Origin: Clostridiales bacterium
Lineage (GTDB): Bacteria; Bacillota; Clostridia; Oscillospirales; Oscillospiraceae
Length of the DNA: 44,400 bases
Reading direction: 5' to 3'
Assembly: GCA_014799475.1 (NCBI GenBank)
Contig: JAAVHX010000046.1
Span: forward strand, 1-44,400
A program made the position numbers and the translations under genes. The notes under the pieces were generated by a model that had not been told where the DNA came from, ran no database searches, and was given only the letters and a program-made list of their open reading frames with translations. Shown piece after piece: positions 41,546-44,400 of the stretch. How positions within the stretch are numbered: the first letter of the stretch is position 1; the number at the start of each line of letters is the position of its first letter.

Positions 41546-41574
41546 ATATTACCACATTGCCGTGAGAAATGCAA
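41546..41574 (-). promoter_or_regulatory. Promoter of tRNA-Pro
   Basis: Minus strand: TTGCAT (41574-41569), 17 bases, TAATAT (41551-41546), 30 bases before the tRNA. Confidence 0.65.
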
Positions 41575-41625
41575 GAGGTAAATCAAAGTTTTTTCAACAA
41601 AGTCAATGCCGATTTTTCATTCAGC

Positions 41626-41672
41626 GTAAAAGGCCGGCCGCCCACTGCCTTTTCCCGCAGCGGGCGGCCTTA
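41626..41672 (-). terminator. GC-rich hairpin downstream of the amidase
   Basis: GGCCGCCC pairs with GGGCGGCC across a loop of about 20 bases; on the minus strand it runs into TTTTACG. It is the only terminator-like structure in the 270-base gap 41517-41787, which otherwise holds the tRNA promoter and AT-rich sequence without a gene. Confidence 0.5.
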
Positions 41673-41787
41673 TGATTCAAGAAAGAGAGGGAGGAGTTGT
41701 CACTATTTATGACATAAATAAAGTATCACTTCAATGAAAAAATGTAGTGGATAGATTTTAAAATATCTTTGAACAATTTGTAAAGAG

Positions 41788-42513
41788 TCAGAGCAACGTG
41801 ATGAAGTCGCTATTGGCATAGCCTTCGGCACCATCGAAGGACACCAGATACCAGCCCTGCCATTGGTTCAAGATGGTCAGCCGCGCGCCGTCATAGGCTT
41901 TGGCGATGACAGGGGCGGACGTAGACGGCCTGGCGCGAATATTCAGATAGCCCCAATCGACATCGACTACTCCCTGACGGGAGGTTGTGGGCGTTAAAAA
42001 GGGTATATTGAAATATTCGGTGAGCGCCAGCACGATGGCTCTGGCGGCCTCGTCCAAATGGCCTTTGATCCAGGTGGCGTCATCCTCATTGTCGTGGTAG
42101 CCCAGTTCGATGAACACCGATGGCGCCCTGGGCTGGCGCACCTCGCCGATGGAGGTGGAGGCCTCCGCCCTCACCCGGTTGGGAAGGGGGTAAATGGCCT
42201 TGAGATTTTCCGTCACGAGCTCCGCTGCCCGCTTGCCGTTGGTGCTGCCAGGGTAATAGAACACGATGATCCCCCGGGTTTTGCCATAGTTGCTGGGAGC
42301 GGAGGCGTTGGAGTGCAGCGCCAGATGGAGATCGTAAGTACCGGCGTTGGACGCGCGGATGGAGGATGCGGCGGTCATATCTGGAGTATTTCGCGTGTAT
42401 TGAATACCCGACGCGTCAAGATAAGGGATCATGGCGTCGGCCAGGCGATTCATCCACTCCTCCTCACTGCCGCCGTTAACATACATATTGGATTCTTGGG
42501 TCGATGAAGCAAT
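41788..42513 (-). CDS. N-acetylmuramoyl-L-alanine amidase with SH3 domain, start cut off
   Basis: About 240 residues of real homology. The amidase_3-type catalytic domain shows STQESNMYVNGGSEEEWMNR, the zinc-ligand HSNA in LALHSNA and the catalytic-Glu region FIELGYHDNEDDA. A C-terminal bacterial SH3 domain (GYLNIRARPSTSAPVIAKAY, GYANSDFITLL) binds the wall. It cleaves the lactyl-amide bond of peptidoglycan stems. The usual opening residues (a short strand ending YLSP) are absent: the frame runs upstream straight into the recombinase gene in antisense. No start codon with a ribosome-binding site precedes STQ; ATG 42486 is the first inside. Probably inactive or weakly expressed. Confidence 0.75.
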   Translation of the reverse strand: MASSTQESNMYVNGGSEEEWMNRLADAMIPYLDASGIQYTRNTPDMTAASSIRASNAGTYDLHLALHSNASAPSNYGKTRGIIVFYYPGSTNGKRAAELVTENLKAIYPLPNRVRAEASTSIGEVRQPRAPSVFIELGYHDNEDDATWIKGHLDEAARAIVLALTEYFNIPFLTPTTSRQGVVDVDWGYLNIRARPSTSAPVIAKAYDGARLTILNQWQGWYLVSFDGAEGYANSDFITLL

Positions 42514-42514
42514 A

Positions 42515-43855
42515 TTATGTAATAAGGTCAAAGCCGATGTGTCTGTCCGGGTAGACCCTGATCTCCCGCAAAACAATGCGCCAAAACGCCCGCTTTTCCT
42601 CTTTGCCCATATCGCTGTACATGCTTCTCCAATCTTCGGACAGGGCGGCTTCAAGCACCGTGAAATCTGGCTTTTCAAATGGCTTATCCTTCTCGACAAG
42701 CTCGTTCAGCCGGGCCTCAAATGCTGCCCTATCCGCCTTGTACTCCTCGAGCCCAATCAGATCGTTCAGGTATAGCTCCTTCAGCCGCGACAGCTTCCCT
42801 CGAACCGCGGAGATCTCGGCCTTGTAGCCGGCGTCTGTTTTGCGGATCTCGTCCTGCGCGTATACCAGTTTCCGACCTCTCATCACATCATCAATGGCGC
42901 CAAGGAGAAATGCCTCGATCTTTCGCTCGCCCAGGCAGACCCGGTTTTCACAGACCCCGGCCATTGTGTAGGGGCCAGGACAGGTGTAGTACTGATAATC
43001 GGCGGCGGTGGATCGCCGTGTGCCCATCCTTCGCCCGCACTCCGGACACACGACAAGCCCGGAAAACAGGAATACGTTGTTCTTTGGGGACTTCCTCACC
43101 ACCCTTCGTTTCATCCCTTGGATCCGTTCAAATTCTTCTTCTGTGAGATATGGAGGGGTCATCCCATCCGCGCCGAAGTACCGCCCATAATACGCGGTGC
43201 AGCCCATCATCTTGTGAACCTTTTGATAGCTGATGCTGATCCCGCACTGCTCGAAAACGTCCCGCTGGGCCTGCGCGATGGAGCCGGAGGCCAGAAACGT
43301 GCGGAAGAAGGTATCCACCGCCTTTTCTGTTTTTGGGTCTTTTACGATCTTCTTCCCCTCGATGATGTAGCCATAGGGCATTTGCCCGGTCAGCGGCTCC
43401 AGCTTTTGCCGCTTGGTCTCGAAAACGGCTTTGATCCGTTCACTGGTGCGGTCGGCCTCATCCTGGGCCACCGACAGCATGATGTTGATCTTCAGCCGCC
43501 CGGAAGCGGTGGAGGTGTCGTAATCCTCGTGGATGGTGCGCCAGTCAACATGGCACTTCTCCAGGATCTCCTGCACCTTGTAGTATTCGGCGATGCTGCG
43601 GAACCAGCGGTCGAGCTTGGTAAAGACGATCAGGTCGCCTTTTCCCGCCCGCGCGTCCGCAAGGAGGCGCTGAAGCTCGGGGCGCTTTGCGGCAGGCTTG
43701 CGGGCGGATATGCCCGCGTCAATATAAGTGTCTATGACGTTACACCGATTGGCCTTTGCCCACTCTGCCAGGGATTTCACCTGGGCCTCAATGGAGAGGC
43801 CGTGTACCGCCTGCTCCTCTGTGGAGACGCGGGCGTACAGAAATACTCGCTTCAC
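42515..43855 (-). CDS. Large serine recombinase
   Basis: 446 residues. The N-terminal resolvase domain has the nucleophile in YARVSTEEQ (Ser11), then SIEAQVKSLAEWA, KLDRWFRS and NIMLSVAQDEADRTSERIK. The recombinase domain follows, a zinc ribbon with CPECGRRMG and CENRVCLGERKIE, a coiled coil, and a C-terminal FWRIVLREIRVYPDRHI. It carries out site-specific integration or excision of a mobile element. Start GTG 43855 after AAGGGGTG. The stop lies within a few bases of the amidase homology break, so an attachment site is probably there. Confidence 0.92.
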   Translation of the reverse strand: MKRVFLYARVSTEEQAVHGLSIEAQVKSLAEWAKANRCNVIDTYIDAGISARKPAAKRPELQRLLADARAGKGDLIVFTKLDRWFRSIAEYYKVQEILEKCHVDWRTIHEDYDTSTASGRLKINIMLSVAQDEADRTSERIKAVFETKRQKLEPLTGQMPYGYIIEGKKIVKDPKTEKAVDTFFRTFLASGSIAQAQRDVFEQCGISISYQKVHKMMGCTAYYGRYFGADGMTPPYLTEEEFERIQGMKRRVVRKSPKNNVFLFSGLVVCPECGRRMGTRRSTAADYQYYTCPGPYTMAGVCENRVCLGERKIEAFLLGAIDDVMRGRKLVYAQDEIRKTDAGYKAEISAVRGKLSRLKELYLNDLIGLEEYKADRAAFEARLNELVEKDKPFEKPDFTVLEAALSEDWRSMYSDMGKEEKRAFWRIVLREIRVYPDRHIGFDLIT

Positions 43856-43859
43856 AAAT

Positions 43860-43916
43860 TCACCCCTTGATGCATTCTCGCGGCGTCAGATTATATGCCC
43901 CGCCAACAATGCGCAT
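43860..43916 (-). CDS. Possible 18-codon leader ORF upstream of the recombinase
   Basis: MRIVGGAYNL...ECIKG, stop four bases before the recombinase GTG. AAGGAGG lies eleven bases before its ATG. It could couple translation to the recombinase, or be the tail of a lost gene. Weak support. Confidence 0.25.
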   Translation of the reverse strand: MRIVGGAYNLTPRECIKG

Positions 43917-44033
43917 GACGCGCTGATCCTCCTTCACACCTCCACGGAAACAGGGGCGGGCCGCATCGACGGCCACGCTTAGGGGATAGGACGACCATGA
44001 CGGCGCATAGCATGGAGCAGAGGGGGTGCTTTT

Positions 44034-44189
44034 ATGGAAAACGGGCAAAAGGACGTATTTGACCGGGCACTGGAGTTTCTGGGGAACAAGTGGCTGGAAA
44101 AGCACGGGATCCAGGGGTATGTGGCGAAGTCGGCGCATATCGGGAAGGACAACGCGCCTGCGGAGGCCGCGGAAGAGATCGGCGCGTGA
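44034..44189 (+). CDS. 51-residue protein of unknown function
   Basis: ATG 44034 is preceded by AGAGGGGGTG at good spacing. The sequence (KDVFDRALEFLGNKWLEKHG, IQGYVAKSAHIGKD, acidic Ala/Glu tail) is helical and soluble. I do not recognise it. It is divergent from the recombinase and ends 28 bases before a strong terminator, so it is likely a real short gene. Confidence 0.6.
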   Translation: MENGQKDVFDRALEFLGNKWLEKHGIQGYVAKSAHIGKDNAPAEAAEEIGA

Positions 44190-44216
44190 GGCCCCAGAGG
44201 TGACTGCTTTCAAACT

Positions 44217-44257
44217 AAAAACCCCGGCGCGGTCTGAACGACCGCGCCGGGGTTTTT
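44217..44257. terminator. Bidirectional intrinsic terminator
   Basis: A perfect 18-bp stem (44217-44234 with 44240-44257) with A- and T-runs lies between the 51-residue gene and the convergent metal-binding gene. Confidence 0.92.
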
Positions 44258-44263
44258 AGGAAT

Positions 44264-44400
44264 TTACCCGATGCTGACCACCTGATAGCCGGCCTCCTCC
44301 ACGGCGGCGCGGATGGCCTCGTCGGACACGTCGCCGGTGACCACGGCGGTCTTGCTGTCCAGATCCACGGTGGCGGACGCGCCGGGGATGCCGTTCAGCG
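44264..44400 (-). CDS. Heavy-metal-associated (HMA) domain protein, C-terminal part
   Basis: Partial; the start is outside the window. The last 44 residues read ATVDLDSKTAVVTGDVSDEA, IRAAVEEAGYQVVSIG and stop, the second half of a ferredoxin-like HMA domain. It could be a CopZ-type copper chaperone or the end of a longer metal transporter; the CxxC metal site lies upstream and cannot be seen. Confidence 0.8.
   Translation of the reverse strand, partial: LNGIPGASATVDLDSKTAVVTGDVSDEAIRAAVEEAGYQVVSIG

Noticed and set aside
43960-44000. Minus-strand MVVLSP reading near 43999, resembling the missing amidase start (YLSP)
   Set aside because: Only five residues, one short of the family pattern, no ribosome-binding site and no further similarity; chance is likely.
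37183-44200. An intact conjugative element or prophage
   Set aside because: No relaxase, type IV secretion, capsid, portal or replication gene is present; ParB, MobC and terminase are all truncated.
1-44400. CRISPR arrays, rRNA genes and intact insertion sequences
   Set aside because: Looked for and not seen: no regularly spaced repeats of CRISPR length, no rRNA-like sequence, no transposase.

Overview
The window reads as chromosome of a high-GC, gut-type Clostridia member of the Oscillospiraceae (Flavonifractor / Lawsonibacter / Intestinimonas-like). The grounds are family-level only: a Na+-translocating decarboxylase beta subunit, an Fe-S two-subunit serine dehydratase, SpoIID, DUF1540, a T-box leader, and the clostridial order nusB-(tsaD-like)-xseAB-ispA-dxs-tlyA-nadK-argR-recN. 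No species call is possible from sequence alone.

Layout. 1-5.5 kb: end of a decarboxylase beta subunit; a DivIVA-like protein plus a lone class I fumarase beta subunit on the minus strand; UDP-galactopyranose mutase and a glycosyltransferase; thioredoxin; a DUF21-only CNNM relative. 5.5-9.2 kb: GNAT, serine dehydratase sdaAB-sdaAA, small proteins, a YjdF-like membrane protein and a DUF1540 protein. 9.2-15.6 kb: branched-chain amino acid genes ilvB-ilvN, ilvC and ilvD, with a small regulator pair and a compact two-promoter antisense cassette (locus A) between ilvC and ilvD. 15.6-17.3 kb: a decayed sensor kinase/HD-type gene. 17.5-27.9 kb: a tightly overlapping housekeeping operon. 27.9-30.4 kb: a tyrosine T-box leader, two inserted small genes, then tyrS. 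30.4-36.7 kb: an AT-rich orphan gene, lysine/DAP genes (asd, dapA, dapB, minus strand), a SpoIID-domain protein and queA.

36.7-44.2 kb is accessory DNA. It holds a structured RNA candidate, truncated ParB, MobC and terminase genes, an anchored zinc-ribbon protein, a ribbon-helix-helix protein and a NYN-domain protein. A second antisense cassette (locus B), GGTAACA repeats and tRNA-Pro(GGG) follow. Next come an amidase whose start is cut off by a large serine recombinase gene, and a 51-residue orphan. The window closes with the end of a heavy-metal-associated domain.

The most interesting signal is a pair of roughly 210-230 bp cassettes, 27 kb apart (13529-13808 and 40932-41196). Each has inverted-repeat ends built on GGCGCTG, a strong promoter firing inward to make a short hairpin-terminated RNA, and on the opposite strand a tiny ORF (27 or 31 codons) behind the shared ribosome-binding sequence CGAAAGGGGGTG. 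The layout resembles type I toxin-antitoxin loci, but I do not recognise the family.
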